From Laguncularia racemosa (lineage: Eukaryota; Streptophyta; Magnoliopsida; Myrtales; Combretaceae): 64,000 bases of DNA. Every line of letters begins with the position of its first letter. Position 1 is the first letter of the stretch. Both the position numbers and the translations under genes were made by a program. The stretch is from NCBI GenBank assembly GCA_037954665.1, contig JBBMOL010000071.1, forward strand, positions 1,297,441-1,361,440, in the 5' to 3' direction. Below the pieces are notes generated by a model. It searched no databases and was not told where the DNA came from. It saw only the letters and a list, made by a program, of their open reading frames with translations. Positions 12,885-24,980 of this stretch are shown here, in pieces.

Positions 12885-13590
12885 AAAAATGAGGAGTGTG
12901 TGTGTCGCATATTGAGGTAGAAGGTCTGGTTGTGTGCGTATGGTGGCGTGTAGTGTGTGAAATGTGCAAGGGAATGCATAGTGGGTGCTATGATAATGCT
13001 TTTAAATGTGTGCAGGTGTAGTGTGTGTTGTAATGTATGTTGTGGGCATGTAGTGTGTATGTTGAGCAGGTAAGGTTGGTGCTACGTGTGTTGTGTTTGC
13101 TAGTCTAGTGTGGTGTGTTGGGGCATGGTGTGTTGCTGTGTGTGTTTAGGGGTGCTGTGTGTGCATGTGGCTACTAATTGGGAGATAGGAGTGTGTGTGT
13201 TATATGTAGTATATGTGTGTGTAGTGGGGATGCGTGGGGTATGTAGAGTGGTCATGCCTGTTGTGTTGTTGGGGTGTGTAAATGTGTTGTGTTGCTATGT
13301 GCAATTTGTGATAGGTGATTATGCTAGTGTGTTGTTGCGTGTTGGTGTGGTGTTTGTTGCTGGTGGATTGCCCCATGTGTGTATGTGTGGATATGTGTAT
13401 GCAAAGTGTGTGATTGTGTGTATGTTTCTATATGCAGAGTGTGTGATTGGTGTGTACATGTAAGCAGTGTGCGATTGGGTGAGGGTCTGTGTGTGTGCTT
13501 AGGCGTATAAGGTGCATATGCTGAGTGTGTTGAGTATGCCGCAAGCAAACTGTTTTGTATGCTACTACGTGTATGTGTGGGAAATTACGG
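12885..13590. repeat. GT-rich cryptic simple-sequence tract
   Basis: About 700 bp in which the + strand is almost all G and T, built from irregular TGTGTG, GTGTGTAT and TAGTGTGTG words without a fixed period. The composition differs sharply from the AT-rich surroundings. Frames on both strands here (117 codons +, 74 and 84 codons -) are artefacts of Val/Cys/Gly or Thr/His codons. It lies between the copia fragment and the kinesin tail exon. Confidence 0.85.
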
Positions 13591-13889
13591 GTGTGGTAAA
13601 AAAAAATTACAATGGATATATAACCGTGTATATATTTGTGAATTTACTATTTAGGGATGAAAGAGGGTTAGAATGTGATTAATTGAGTTCGGATGAAATC
13701 TAAAACTTTTGTGATTTGTCTTTTTTGAGCTGTGAACGCTATTTCGTGATTATGGTTGATTGAAGCTTTTAGTAATTATCATTGATGTGACTATTTCTTG
13801 TGTGATCACAATAATAAATTAATTATTACGACTAAAGTAAAAATTTGACATACATTATACAAGATACTGCGTGAAATTGAAGGCTATCG

Positions 13890-14071
13890 TTGCTACAAGG
13901 CGCACCAAAGTTAACTAAACGTAGTTTGTTGAGGACAATGCCAAAGATTTCATATGAAGTGGTGTAGTAAAGGAACTAGCAAGAATATCGGTTGAATCTA
14001 ATAGGGAGGACATTCGCAATCTAGCAAAGAAGACTTTGAGATCGATTCTAGCATTTCAATTAGCTCTGTAG
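13890..14071 (+). pseudogene. Armadillo-repeat kinesin pseudogene, C-terminal exon
   Basis: A second piece of the same type of gene as 8261-10105. From 13925 the frame reads FVEDNAKDF, an isoleucine, TGA (13955-13957), then SGVVKELARISVESNREDIR and NLAKKTLRS before TAG at 14069-14071. From memory of the family, this is the last armadillo repeat of plant KIN-U kinesins (END-x-RDF...GGVKEL...SREDIRNLAKKTL). Just upstream, TRR at about 13898 fits the preceding helix, but with stops and a short deletion. All exons between the coiled coil and this one are missing. Same strand and order as the first part, so one ancestral gene is likely. Confidence 0.75.
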
Positions 14072-14439
14072 TGCAAATAGGCGCTCCTTTTCACCTTTGA
14101 AAATGGAGCTTTCCACTCATATTAATCATCTTATTCATCACAATGAAGATGATTTCTGTAATTATAAGAGAGGAAACAAAAAAAAAAAAAGGGATGCTTT
14201 ATGCAACAATTTAACCAATATATACATGCATATCATTAATACGAATCTAGCTTATGTTGTTTAGTAGAATGTGCCTAGACCAATTCCTGAATTTATTTAA
14301 GAGCATATGCTCCTAGGAGTTGAACATTATTAGTCATAACAACAATACTGTGATTTCCATTGAAGTGCCATTTGAATCATGAACTACTATCACCTAAAAG
14401 GAAACATTGTAAAATCTTCCACAAGATTTGTACATGTGC

Positions 14440-15320
14440 TATAAAAGATTCTATTTTACATTAAGATTTGTAATTTTACTTGAAATTCATGAATGGCTTT
14501 ATGTCTTAAAAATGTAAGGATAGATTTTGTAATTTTCTTTCATGGTTTGTGAAACACGATTAACTGAGGAAAAACTTGATTTAATGTAGCATTTAGAAAA
14601 GTTCTATAACTTTCCTCGAAAAGCTTTGCTTTGATTACTTATATTTTGTAATTACTTTACACGTTTGGTGATTGTTCTTTTAAAAATAACTTTTGTAGAA
14701 CTTCATGACATTCATAATAAATGTCCAAAAGATTGTATTTCTCTTCTAAAGACAAATTTTGTAGCCATGCTTTATGTTTCACAAATCTCCAATTTTTTGT
14801 TATTCCTTTTATAAAGATAAACTTCATAACTATGCTTACACATTTTTTGTAATTGTCCTTCAAAAGATAAGTTTCATTATTCTGCATATTTCATTAACAA
14901 ATGTAGACTTAGTAAATACAATTAGTATTTTTGGTAATTCTTCTCAAGATTCATAATTTTCCTTAAGAAGTAAGAACTTGTAAGTCCTCTCAATTTTATG
15001 TTTTTACCTCTTATCATTCATGATTTTTCATCAATCTTGTAACTCTACTCTAATTCATAACTGTTTTAAAATGCTTGGTAGATAGTAATCTGTAACTTTT
15101 CTTTAATTTTTTGTAATTTTCATTTAATAATTACAACTCTTGTTGAAATTTGTAATTTCTCTCATAATTGTTATTTTTCTTGTACAATTATAAAATTTTC
15201 CTAAAAGACCCAATTATTATCCTCAAATTTTATAATTTCACTTTAAAATGTTATTTTCTTCGGACTTAGTAAATCTTTTTTGTGTCATAAATTCCTCTCT
15301 ACAATTGACTTTTTCTTTTC
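14440..15320. repeat. T-rich cryptic repeat with recurrent TTGTAATTTT words
   Basis: About 0.9 kb in which variants of TTGTAATTTTCTT and TTTATAATTTC recur every few tens of bases without a strict period. The + strand is pyrimidine-biased. No family motif and no convincing ORF were found. Confidence 0.5.
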
Positions 15321-15613
15321 TTTTCAAAATTTGTAATGTTCATGGGGTGACCTTACACCAACAATTGTTCAGTTAGAGTAGATATTTCATAATTTCTTAT
15401 AATACAAAGAAAAAGTCCTCAAACTTTTTATATAAATGGAAGCCGAAAAAAAAAAATTGTATCTAAATGCCATACATATAACCATGCATAACAGAAGTAA
15501 CAAAGAAAAGCAAGGACTTTAAATCACAAATTATAACACAAAAACCAACATCATATTACATCCCTATGCAAATTACACAACAAGATTAATCTTAGGTTCT
15601 CTGGCTTCATCAT

Positions 15614-16302
15614 TTACTTCTTTTGTACTGCTCCTCTAGCAGTTGAATACAGACCATACGACACAGCAACGAAATATATAGACAATGATGGAGATATCAA
15701 TCCAATCAACACAATCACCGTATGGATTGCATATACACTCCCACACGACAATTTCCCTATCTTAATCTGCACAACATCGACCATTGCAAACAAAAGACAG
15801 CAGCATCCGATTAAAGTGCCGTAAATTGACAGATAAAATGCTGCGAGAGTGAGTTTCTTTCTGTGTGGACTCGTCTCTTCCTTACTTTGGTATATGTAGA
15901 GGAAGATCTTGGCTGTTTTGGCTAGGAATCCTGAGAAAACAAAGCAGCTAAATGATGCGATTTCGAGCAAGACAAGCCTTTTCCTCAGTTGGGCGTCTGA
16001 ATTGCATTCGGTACGGTCTTCTAGGGACTGAACTCGCCCTGGCGTCGCTAGAGAGAGCCCTATGAATACACCGACAGTGAAGAGGGAGTTCAAGCTTACT
16101 ATGTCGTCCAACACATTCTGGAAGTACTTTGTTTCGTACTTTCTTTTGTTTGGTTGATCTTCTTTCCCTTGGTTTGTGGGACTAAAGAAAATTCAGAACA
16201 TTTAAACAATGTTGGTGTTAGTAAAAGGAAGAAATATAAGAGCAGTAATACCAAAGTTAGAAAGGAAACAAATTAGCCATACCTATTTTCAGGATCGGCC
16301 AT
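15614..16302 (-). CDS. Plant-specific four-helix membrane protein (MEE60-like), gene A
   Basis: Two exons: 16302-16283 (ATG plus 17 bases) and 16181-15614, with a 101-bp GT...AG intron (GTATGG donor, TTTCTTTAG acceptor), giving 195 residues. The protein starts MADPENSPTNQG, continues KYFQNVLDDIVSLNSLF, and has four hydrophobic segments at about residues 37-52, 78-104, 117-145 and 153-185. A conserved VDVVQIKIGKLSCGS loop lies between helices three and four. I recall similar plant proteins labelled maternal effect embryo arrest 60-like; this is from memory and the molecular function is unknown. The start is supported because the paralogue at 40535-41232 has the same exon pattern. No stops or frameshifts. 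The TATA box seen upstream of the paralogue is not conserved here. Confidence 0.85.
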
Positions 16303-18439
16303 GAGAACTAACCGAGAGTTGGTATTGTTTGCTTTTGCTTGGTGGTTCCTACGTTTGGGGAAATGGATATTGGATTATACGACTCATAGTCATACAGGAG
16401 CTTTTCCTATATATATATATATGTACACGAAGAATGGTTGGTTTGACTATATATGAATGTTGGCTTTTTAATGCGATGAATTAAGTTTTTGAATAATCCT
16501 CTCTTAACATACTCATGGAGAAAAAAGAAGGGAAAAAAGATAAAAATTCACAAGTTTTTCAATATAAGGTCGCATAGCTCGTCGCTTTACATTGCACCCT
16601 TCTGTATATTTGTTAAATTCTATAATCTAATCGCTCAAAGTAACCGAATAAGGTGGTCACTTTTTCCATCTACAGTCTATCTACAGTAAATTTATCTTGA
16701 TTATAATAAGACAAAACTTTAATGAAAAAAGTGGCTATCAATAACTTTTTGTGATACTGAATTATATTAGGAAAAGTTCTTCGTACCATTTTCATGAAAA
16801 TAACTTACTACGAAGAGACACTAAAAAGAATAATTAGCTAGGGCACGTAATGTGCAATTTTTTTCTTTTTGAAAGAAAAACCTGCGATTACTCAGTAGAG
16901 GTGTCATAATATTTTTAGTATTGTTTTAATACGACGCTGATGTCAAATTAAATACTCATGTAAGTGTAGCTGGTTCCCCTACAAGCTAGGCTTGGTCTGA
17001 ATCCTGGTTGTATGAATTTTTCTTTCGTAAAATGGAAGGAATGGCGGTTATTGTCTTATTTTAACTCGAACCATGAAACCTGTTTAGTTTCTGATTCTCT
17101 GACCTGCTGAGTTTATTTCATTTTCGAACCGGCTCCAACCAAGAGGGTATGTGTATTGCAATTCTTTCCATCTAAAATAGGTTGCTTTTGAGTGAGTTGC
17201 GAAGACCAACAGTTAGGAATGGAGGATAGTGGTTCAGTTCGATCAAAATTTCAGGAGTGGGACACACTGTCCACCATGCTTTCATATCTAAATGTTGTAG
17301 TCTCATAGGTCATACCAACCGAATTCAATTCATACGACTACATTGACGGAGAGTTTCACATTGTTAGAGCCTGATACGTAGGCATTTGATAATTTACAAT
17401 CACAATTCCAATTCTTTGGTTTTAGTAACTTCGATTTGATCAAAAATTAAGGATTGAATAAATATATAATAATAATTTATTTTAAAAAACTATACTCTTA
17501 TACCAATTTAAATCAAAATAACTTAAAATATTGAATGAGTTCAAAAAATATTATATTAAACTCCAATCTTATAGAATATAATAATCTATCATCTATAATT
17601 ATTAATTATAAGAACACATAAGACTAACATCATAATTAATTCTTTTGTTTAATCAGTTAAAATGAGTTAAACTAAGTTTTACATTACGTAAGTTGTCACA
17701 CGCATCAAAAGTGAGCCTTTAGCTAACAAAGAATATAAATGCACCGAAAGATGATAAATGCATACTAGGCATATGATATATTTTAGCTAAAGTCTTGAGT
17801 TGAAATAATATTTATGTAATCAGCACAATGACGATAGAAGCTGATTCATCACCATTCTCTACCTAGCATATAGCTTCTAGATTCTATAATGGACTTGTCT
17901 TTTTCAACATTAATTCTCAACGAATAGCAGAAAGTGGTTGTCCCATCTAAATGCCATATGATTAACAGTATATTATCATTTGATTACGACTTTTAACTAA
18001 ATTATTCCGAGAAGAAATAGGTAAAAGTAGCGACTATGTTGACCTTGAAGCCCTTGATATTCTAGGTTTTGTTTTGATAATTTTTCGGCTAAAATTTTAA
18101 CAATTACTACCTATAAAAATGATAATAATATGCTAATTCTTATAAAAAAGATGTAAAGAAGTTACAATTGACTATTCAAGGTTTTGCTAATTAATATCTA
18201 CTAAAAATTAAATACTTATTCATTATTCGGATTAGATTAAATCGATCATTTTAACTTCAATCAATTAAACTTTGATACAGTCGTCAACTTTAATATCTAA
18301 CATATTCTTCTTCTTTTTTAATTTCGATTAAACTCTACTATACCATAACTTTTTAGCCAATTTATATCAATCTCTTTTCATTCAAATATTTCTTACTCTT
18401 AAATCCTTTCACCTGCCTATCTAGAATTTAGTCATTCTA
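16303..18439. other. 5' flank of gene A and intergenic DNA
   Basis: The first 100 bp upstream of gene A align with the 5' flank of gene B (GCGTTTGGGG against ACGTTTGGGG) but lack its TATAAATA. A short TA run lies near 16410. The rest is AT-rich with no motif I recognise; the 66-codon frame at 16489 has no family features. Confidence 0.5.
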
Positions 18440-19398
18440 TGTTATTTATCTCACGATTTGATATATTCTCTATCACCTTGATCAAATAATGGTTTACATC
18501 AAGCAAATTTTAATATCTAAATTCCAATTTGTCAACACTTTACGCTTAACTCTGTCTCAAGAACTAATTCGAATCTTTCCTCCCATTCATTCAAGATCTA
18601 ATTCAAACTGCCCAGGACAATAACACTATTTGTTGGATCGTTGAGACCTTAGGATACATAGTATATCTCTTGCATCGTTTTCCATGGACTCACTCCTAGC
18701 ATACCCATCAGTGCAATAAAATTGCTCTATGTATGCACTTATGCGTGTGTATTGCACGTGTGCTAGCATGCGCGCATATATTTGCGTGTGAGAAGGACTT
18801 GAATTAAATGATGGAAAACTCTAGAGTCAAGTGACTTGATGATTTCACATAAATATCTTTATATTTAGAACATGTATTGATCATGGATATGAATCGACCA
18901 TTACTAGTTACAATGATTCTATCTTGATAGCAGGCATACGATTAGAAATTTCAAGCATAACAAAATATGCTTTTATGAAGATTCGATCAGGTTTAATTCC
19001 ATAACTAAATCTGTATATAATTAAAATACCCAACCAATCTTTATCTATCCCAATGTTCAAGAACGGTGTTCTTAATAAGCTGCACTCATGGTATCAAGGG
19101 ACGGGACTATCCAGCAAGGAAACCTTGAAGACCAAGTGGGCTACTATGCGGTCTTCATCTAAAGGAATCCAACCAGAAGTATAGAATATCAAGCGTCTGT
19201 ACCATGAATCTAGAAGACTGAAAGCTTAAAGGTTTAATATCAGGCTTCTGTACCATAAAGCTAGAATAACATATTAACGTATTCCACTTATGCGACAAAT
19301 GGGATTTTCGTCGTGTATAACTCGTAAAGTTGTCCAATTCTATGTGGCGTTCCAGTAAAATGATTAATAAAAATGTATGGGAGTTTGGCAACAGCAGT

Positions 19399-19403
19399 AA
19401 AAA
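19399..19403 (-). terminator. RNA polymerase III T-run downstream of tRNA-Val
   Basis: Five A on the + strand give TTTTT on the tRNA strand about 18 nt after the mature 3' end, the usual pol III stop signal. Confidence 0.7.
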
Positions 19404-19420
19404 TATGAAGATTAATGCGT

Positions 19421-19492
19421 GTTGCTGCCCAGGATCGAACTGGGGACCTTTAGTGTGTAAGACTAACGTGATAACCACTACACCACAGCAAC
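19421..19492 (-). tRNA. tRNA-Val (anticodon UAC)
   Basis: 72 nt, intronless. On the minus strand the acceptor stem is GTTGCTG paired with CAGCAAC (7/7). The D arm is GTGTAGTGGTTATCAC. The anticodon stem is TTAGT/ACTAA with loop CTTACAC, so bases 34-36 are UAC and decode GUA valine. The variable loop is AGGTC and the T stem CCCAG/CTGGG with loop TTCGATC. The internal A box (TGGTGTAGTGG) and B box (GTTCGATCC) are intact, and a T-run follows. The CCA is not encoded, as in plant nuclear genes. It lies inside repeat copy B, and the equivalent in copy A is broken. It looks able to be transcribed and folded. Confidence 0.93.
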
Positions 19493-21030
19493 TGTATCAA
19501 TATTGGTATTAACTAAATTTATTTAAACTAATTTGAACGGATTCACATTGGTAAAAGTTGATATGTTGGCAAAATGTCCTCATTTTTGGAGTTTCTATTG
19601 ACTTAGTCTATACATCTTTATCAATGCATTTCAATCCTAAAAGATTTTGAAAGATGTAAAATAAGAACAATTATCAATTTTTCTAAGATATCAAGATTTT
19701 ATTTTTCTTTTAAAGACCAACACATTGCCTACTATAATGACTAACCGCCACCACCTCAACTATAGTAGTCAACCATCTCGAACTGTCATGGAGTTCAAGT
19801 TAATTTTCCTAAATTTTATTTTTTTTTTCTTAATTTTTATTTTGCTTAGTTGGACAATATCCCACGTGACCAAAATTTATAAGAATATTGTCATTTGCTA
19901 TAGATTGTGCTACGATGTAATCTTATGCAATAAATCTCACTATTATTTAATAGAAATTATACCCCAAAAAGAAAATCTATATAAAAATACTTACCTCCCT
20001 TTTACTTGTATTCCTTCAAATTATCATCAAGATTTAAAATCATTAATAAAATGATTATAAATAACAATGATTTTAGAATTTTAGTGGTGATTTAGAGAGT
20101 ATATGCATTTTCAAAATGTTACAAAGATATAAATATACACGCTAGTTAAGAAAGCCTCTTGAACCTAAAAAAAATGTATTTAGATTTATTTGCAATTTAC
20201 CCTTATTAAATCCTTACAATTAATGAAAAAAAGCAAAACAAAAAGGGAGATAACTAGCATAGTCGATGTGATGGGTCATGCAAACCATACCCTACCACTA
20301 GGGGAACCACTTGTAGGGGTGAGCAAGTAAACGGTGGATACGATATAATATACTCTATCTATACCTTATCTTGTAAAGCACATGTTTCCAATTTTTGAAA
20401 CTTAAATCTATCCTTAAGCACCTTAAACCACCATGTACCTATAAAACTTACAATGTATAATATATTCTATGAAACTTATAAATTTTACTATTTTTTATAT
20501 AAATTTTAAGTTTATGTGATATTATAAATTCTTCATATACAAAATTTATATAGCTCGTAACAAAATATGTAAAATTAAAATAAGTAATTTTTCGACTTTA
20601 ATTATTTCAAGTTCTATGATTTTACTACTTTACAAATGGGAAAGAATAAGCCAAAAGAGTAGTTAACCTAAAATTAGAGAGGAAAATAGGAAAGAATAGG
20701 GAAAAGAAAGACGATGATATTATATTTAACCATTTAGAATTATTAACTTATGGACTTAGACTTATTTATTTATTTATTTATTTACATTTATTACCTGTTA
20801 ACTTCACGAAATAGATCTATTCTATAAAATGAATTTATTACAATATTCACTTCACCTAAATAGGTATTTAGCGAGGAAAAAAATTCTACCAAATATTGAA
20901 TAATTATTCATGTATCGGACCCTATGAATAACTATTATAGCCTTATTCATTAACACCTTCCACTATTGCTCTCCATCTTCTTCTTCACTTCAACCACAAC
21001 CACAACTTATACACACTTGGAGCCAACTAA

Positions 21031-21939
21031 CCCACCATCATCACTAATGGTCGAACCATTGGAACCAGATCATCGTCGATCAAATCATTACTTTCCTCTT
21101 TATCTTCTTTCTCTTTCTATTTTTTACCCCCTTTTCTCTACAATGAAAGGTGATTGTCATCTAAAGGAGAACCATGCAATGCTTGTCCTTTATGAGTTTC
21201 ACATCTTGTAATTGAGATCTCAATTATGATGTAAAACAAAAATGCTTGTTAGATCCATCTTAGTTTTATAGGACTAGATGATCAGTAAACTTTCTTTTGG
21301 AATTAGATGATTTAAACTATGGCAAGGAGTACGGTAACTCTAGGTAGATGGTGATGGTTGTGGCAATACCTTGTGTGGTGGCAAGTGGTGGCCACTAGCT
21401 AAGGTTTGAGGTTAAGATAATGACTTGAAAACATATGGATATATTTGTAATTTCGATTCTATTCCTTATATGTTCAATATGAGTATAATTGTCTAACTAA
21501 ATAAGGTAATAGCATATTACTTTTTTATTCCATTTCTATTAAATTATAATTCAATTTCCTCTTCATGTGGTGAAGTGAGTGGGCCATTAATGTAAAAAAA
21601 AAATTACAACATTGTTATTTACTATTTATTTATTAATAATATTTTATAAAGTTACACATAATACCCTAAAACCTATACTTTATATAGGTACTGAACACTA
21701 ATCAACTTACACATAACCTCGAAGACCAATCCAATACTCTTGTATTATATATCTATGCACCTCGGTGGCATGCATAACCAATATATCCACAAACAACCAT
21801 CTATTGACAAAAGCTCTAACCCGATTGCCACTTTTTACCAAAGTATAACAAGCAGTAGGCTAAGGTAGAAAGAATGCTAACCTATAAGTCCTTCGTATTC
21901 CATTTTGTTTTTATTTTTTTATCTGCTAGCATTTGCTTC
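21031..21939. other. Spacer between repeat copies B and C, nothing recognised
   Basis: AT-rich sequence with a short GGTGGTGGC-type patch near 21345-21400. No domain or element end was identified. The frame starting at 20966 continues from the repeat and has no family features. Confidence 0.45.
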
Positions 21940-23480
21940 TTGCGATTAAATATGTTGTCATCACCTTGATCGAATTCTGATTTAATAAAATCAAAGTTAA
22001 ATCAATGATATTGCAATTTATCGATAATTTATCAAACCCTCAAGGGACCTAGGGACTGAGATCCAACACATACACTAACTCGAATTATACTGGAATGGTA
22101 TAATGGGTTTTGTAGGATGGATCATGTGCTTGAAAATCCTAATCCAAATCTTTTCCTCCTGTTCATTCAATTATGTCAAACTAACTTAAATTGCGCAAGA
22201 GAACTACAGTCTTTGCTTGATCGTTGATACCTTACATGTCTTGCATATCTCTTACATCATTCTCCATCGGCTTAAACCTACAATACCCGTCATTACAATA
22301 TATTAGGATTCAAAGAAATTTGTAGAAGAAGAAATCTATAAATCTTTCGAAATTCCGTAGCAACAATCCATGCCCTATCATGTTTCTCTCTAAGATCAAG
22401 GAGCAAAAAGGGTGAGGAAGAAGTCGAAAGTGAGGGTTTAAGCTACTGGTAATAATCTGACAATGGTTGTATGAGTGTGTATGCCTACAAGCGTGAGCAT
22501 ATCGCGTGTCCGCGCTTGCGTGTGAGTAAGAAGTTGCAAATGAGCATTTAAGCAATTGATAAATCTGAAATTGGTTTGTACACGTGCGGGGGCATGGGTG
22601 CATGAACAACAATGAGGACCATTTTGCGCATAAAAGGTACATGAAGATTAATAGCACAAAGTTCAATCTCAATCCCCTACACCATAAATCTACAATAATG
22701 TATTAACGTGTTCGACTCTGGCTAGTAGTATTTACGTCCCGCATAATTCTCAAAATTGTCAAATCTATTCGGCGTTGCAGTGAAATGATTAATAAATTTC
22801 TCTAATGCATGGGAGTGTCATAGTGAGTGTCTATGACTTCGGATCATCAAATGGAACATCCGTGCATTGCAAATAAGAAAAGGGAAAAATGTCAATATCC
22901 TAGTTCTTTTCGGGTTTCAAATCTCTAAACATTTTTTTCTTAAAAAAAAAAAAAAAATCAGACGACTACAACTATCAATTTTTTTCCGTCCGCAATGCTG
23001 TGGTAGCTTTTTTTCTTTAAACCATATAAGCATGTTTGTTACCTTTCTTCCTCTTCCTTAGTTTAGGATGGAAAGGGTGAATTTTTTATTTTTCCTTTTT
23101 TAGAGACGAGCACCTTGCCGGCTGTAGCCTACCATCTTGAACTGTCATGGATTTCATGTTGATTTTTGTAAATTTTATATCTTCTTTTCCTTCAGTTTTA
23201 TTTTTCTTAGTTGGACCATCCCATGTAGCCGAAATGTATGAGAATATTGTCTTGTGCTAGTTAGTTGTGGATTGTGCTGAGATGCAATCTTATGAGATCT
23301 ACTGATCTCATTATCATGCAGTAGAAATTATGCAAAAAATAAATACAGAAATGCTTACCTCATCAAATCTCTAAAATCATCGATAAAATGACCATAAATA
23401 GTAATAATTTTAAAACTTCACAATAAATTAAAAAGTATATACATTCTTTGGAAGTTATAAGGATACTAGCAGATGACTTA
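21940..23480. repeat. Diverged segmental repeat, copy C
   Basis: The most diverged copy. It matches copy B at 21960-22290 (to 18460-18720), 22680-22820 (to 19255-19385) and 23100-23470 (to 19710-20120). At the position of the tRNA it has unrelated sequence (about 22820-22870). There are no coding features; the open frame at 22310-22672 (-) overlaps the repeat and has no motif I recognise. Confidence 0.7.
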
Positions 23481-24199
23481 TCCTACAACATGTCAAATTA
23501 TTAATAAAAATGATAAAGAGTATGGTGGATTTGTGATACAAGTATCTAAAAATTACAAACTAATTATAAAATTATAATTATAATTTTGTTAGCATTGTTT
23601 ATAAAATTTTAAGTTGGAAATTTAGGTAAAAAAATAAAAATTTTACTTTCATGGCTATTTTTTCAAATTCAAATCATAAAGAAGTTATGTAACTTCTTTT
23701 ATTTCAAAGGGAATAGTGCAATCTCTATGCATTCTTAATAATAACTTAAGCATGTTAAATAGACACAAATTTTGAAATAATGAAATTTCGGTCTATGGTA
23801 AAACTAAATAGAAATCTAAAAAGAATGGAATTCTATAAAGAGGAAATTTGATGCCTCGGATCAAATGTGCAAACTATAATCTTCTTTCTTTAAACCATTG
23901 CCTTCATAGATCCAAACAATGTCCCTAACACTATAACAAAGAAAAAAAGAAGAAATATTTCTTAAAATTTACATGCAGATGTCCGTATCTATTAGAAAAG
24001 ATATAACATAAATCATCAAGCAAAATTACATAATTAATAAAATTATGGGAGGTCATTTTGATTGAAAGATAGTAAAAATGAGTGTAGACACAACATGTTT
24101 GCTCCCTCTTTGTTTTATTTATTTTTTTACTTTATTTTGTTTATTTATTATTTAAAAAAAAAGAGAATAAATATAATTTGTTTGCATTACAAAATGAGG
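23481..24199. other. AT-rich intergenic DNA
   Basis: No gene or element recognised; it contains poly-T and poly-A runs near 24120-24170. Confidence 0.45.
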
Positions 24200-24440
24200 C
24201 ATCGACCAATAGCCTACTAGAAAGCATACAAACACGTTGCATTAACAACCAGGGTTCAACTCCTCCTCTGCACGGACATGCGCAATATTTTTTTCAAGAT
24301 AAAAGATGGAATAAATGCAATCAAATTGCAATAGTAGATTGAAGTGCAAGTCAATGGCCTGTTGAAAAGTACACATGCACATTCGCAAAAGGTCCAGGGC
24401 TTAAATCGCAGCAAGCATGATGCATAAATTTTTTTTCTAA
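24200..24440 (+). repeat. Tandem pair of SINE-like tRNA-related heads
   Basis: Two related segments in the same orientation. The first has TAGCCTACTAG (24210-24220) and GGTTCAACTCC (24253-24263), a good pol III A box and B box at tRNA-like spacing, then CACGGACATGCGCAATA and a T-run. The second, from about 24354, has TGGCCTGTTGA and GGGCTTAAATC, then GCAAGCATGATGCATAA and another T-run. Wording is shared throughout (ATGCGCAATA against ATGATGCATAA). Neither folds as a tRNA. The family name is unknown. Confidence 0.5.
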
Positions 24441-24972
24441 TAATGGAAAACATGTGTTCAAAGCACATTTCCTTCATTTGGTCATAAGTGCGTTTTGAAC
24501 ACACATTTTTTACACTATTCATCTTTTTCTCGACCAAGCACACTCCAACTCATGACCAACTCACTTCTCACCTATTTTTGGCCCCTTTTTTTACACAATT
24601 TCACCAAATTAATGGTAAAATTGTGTAGGTCGCATGGTATACTATGAATTAAACTCATGGACGCATCTTAATTCAATCATCTTATTGGTCAAAAATCCAT
24701 TCAAATATTTCGAAAAATAACGAATTCCACATTTTACTCCAAATTTAAATTGCACAAATCAAATTCTTTAATGCAATTGGAAGTTTCCATGGACATTTTC
24801 AAGCAAGAACAAGCATTTAGGGATTCTTTTTTACTAGTATATTCATTTGAATTGTAGCTAAATTCATTGAATGGAAGTCAAAATCCGTTAAAAATCCAAA
24901 AATGTTCTCCGACCAAATATCCATGAATTTATGGTTGAGGGAACTTTCCATCTCTAATTTAAACTCCTACAC

Positions 24973-24980
24973 TATAAATA
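24973..24980 (+). promoter_or_regulatory. TATA box of gypsy 5' LTR
   Basis: TATAAATA followed by GG, conserved at 28957-28964 in the partner LTR; the expected U3/R promoter position. Confidence 0.6.

Larger units (their letters stand above)
18440..21030. repeat. Diverged segmental repeat, copy B
   Basis: Longest of three related copies in direct orientation. Its 18845-21030 part matches copy A. Its 18440-18800 and 19690-20110 parts match copy C (for example ATCACCTTGATC, GGATCGTTGAGACCTTA against TGATCGTTGATACCTTA, and AACTGTCATGG). It holds the only intact tRNA of the three. A TG/CG-rich patch at 18720-18795 has a counterpart in C. No protein-coding gene is evident. Confidence 0.8.

Noticed and set aside
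13110..13548. Open frames of 117 and 74 codons in the GT-rich tract
   Set aside because: They consist of Val/Cys/Gly or Thr/His repeats forced by the dinucleotide composition, with no domain or start context.
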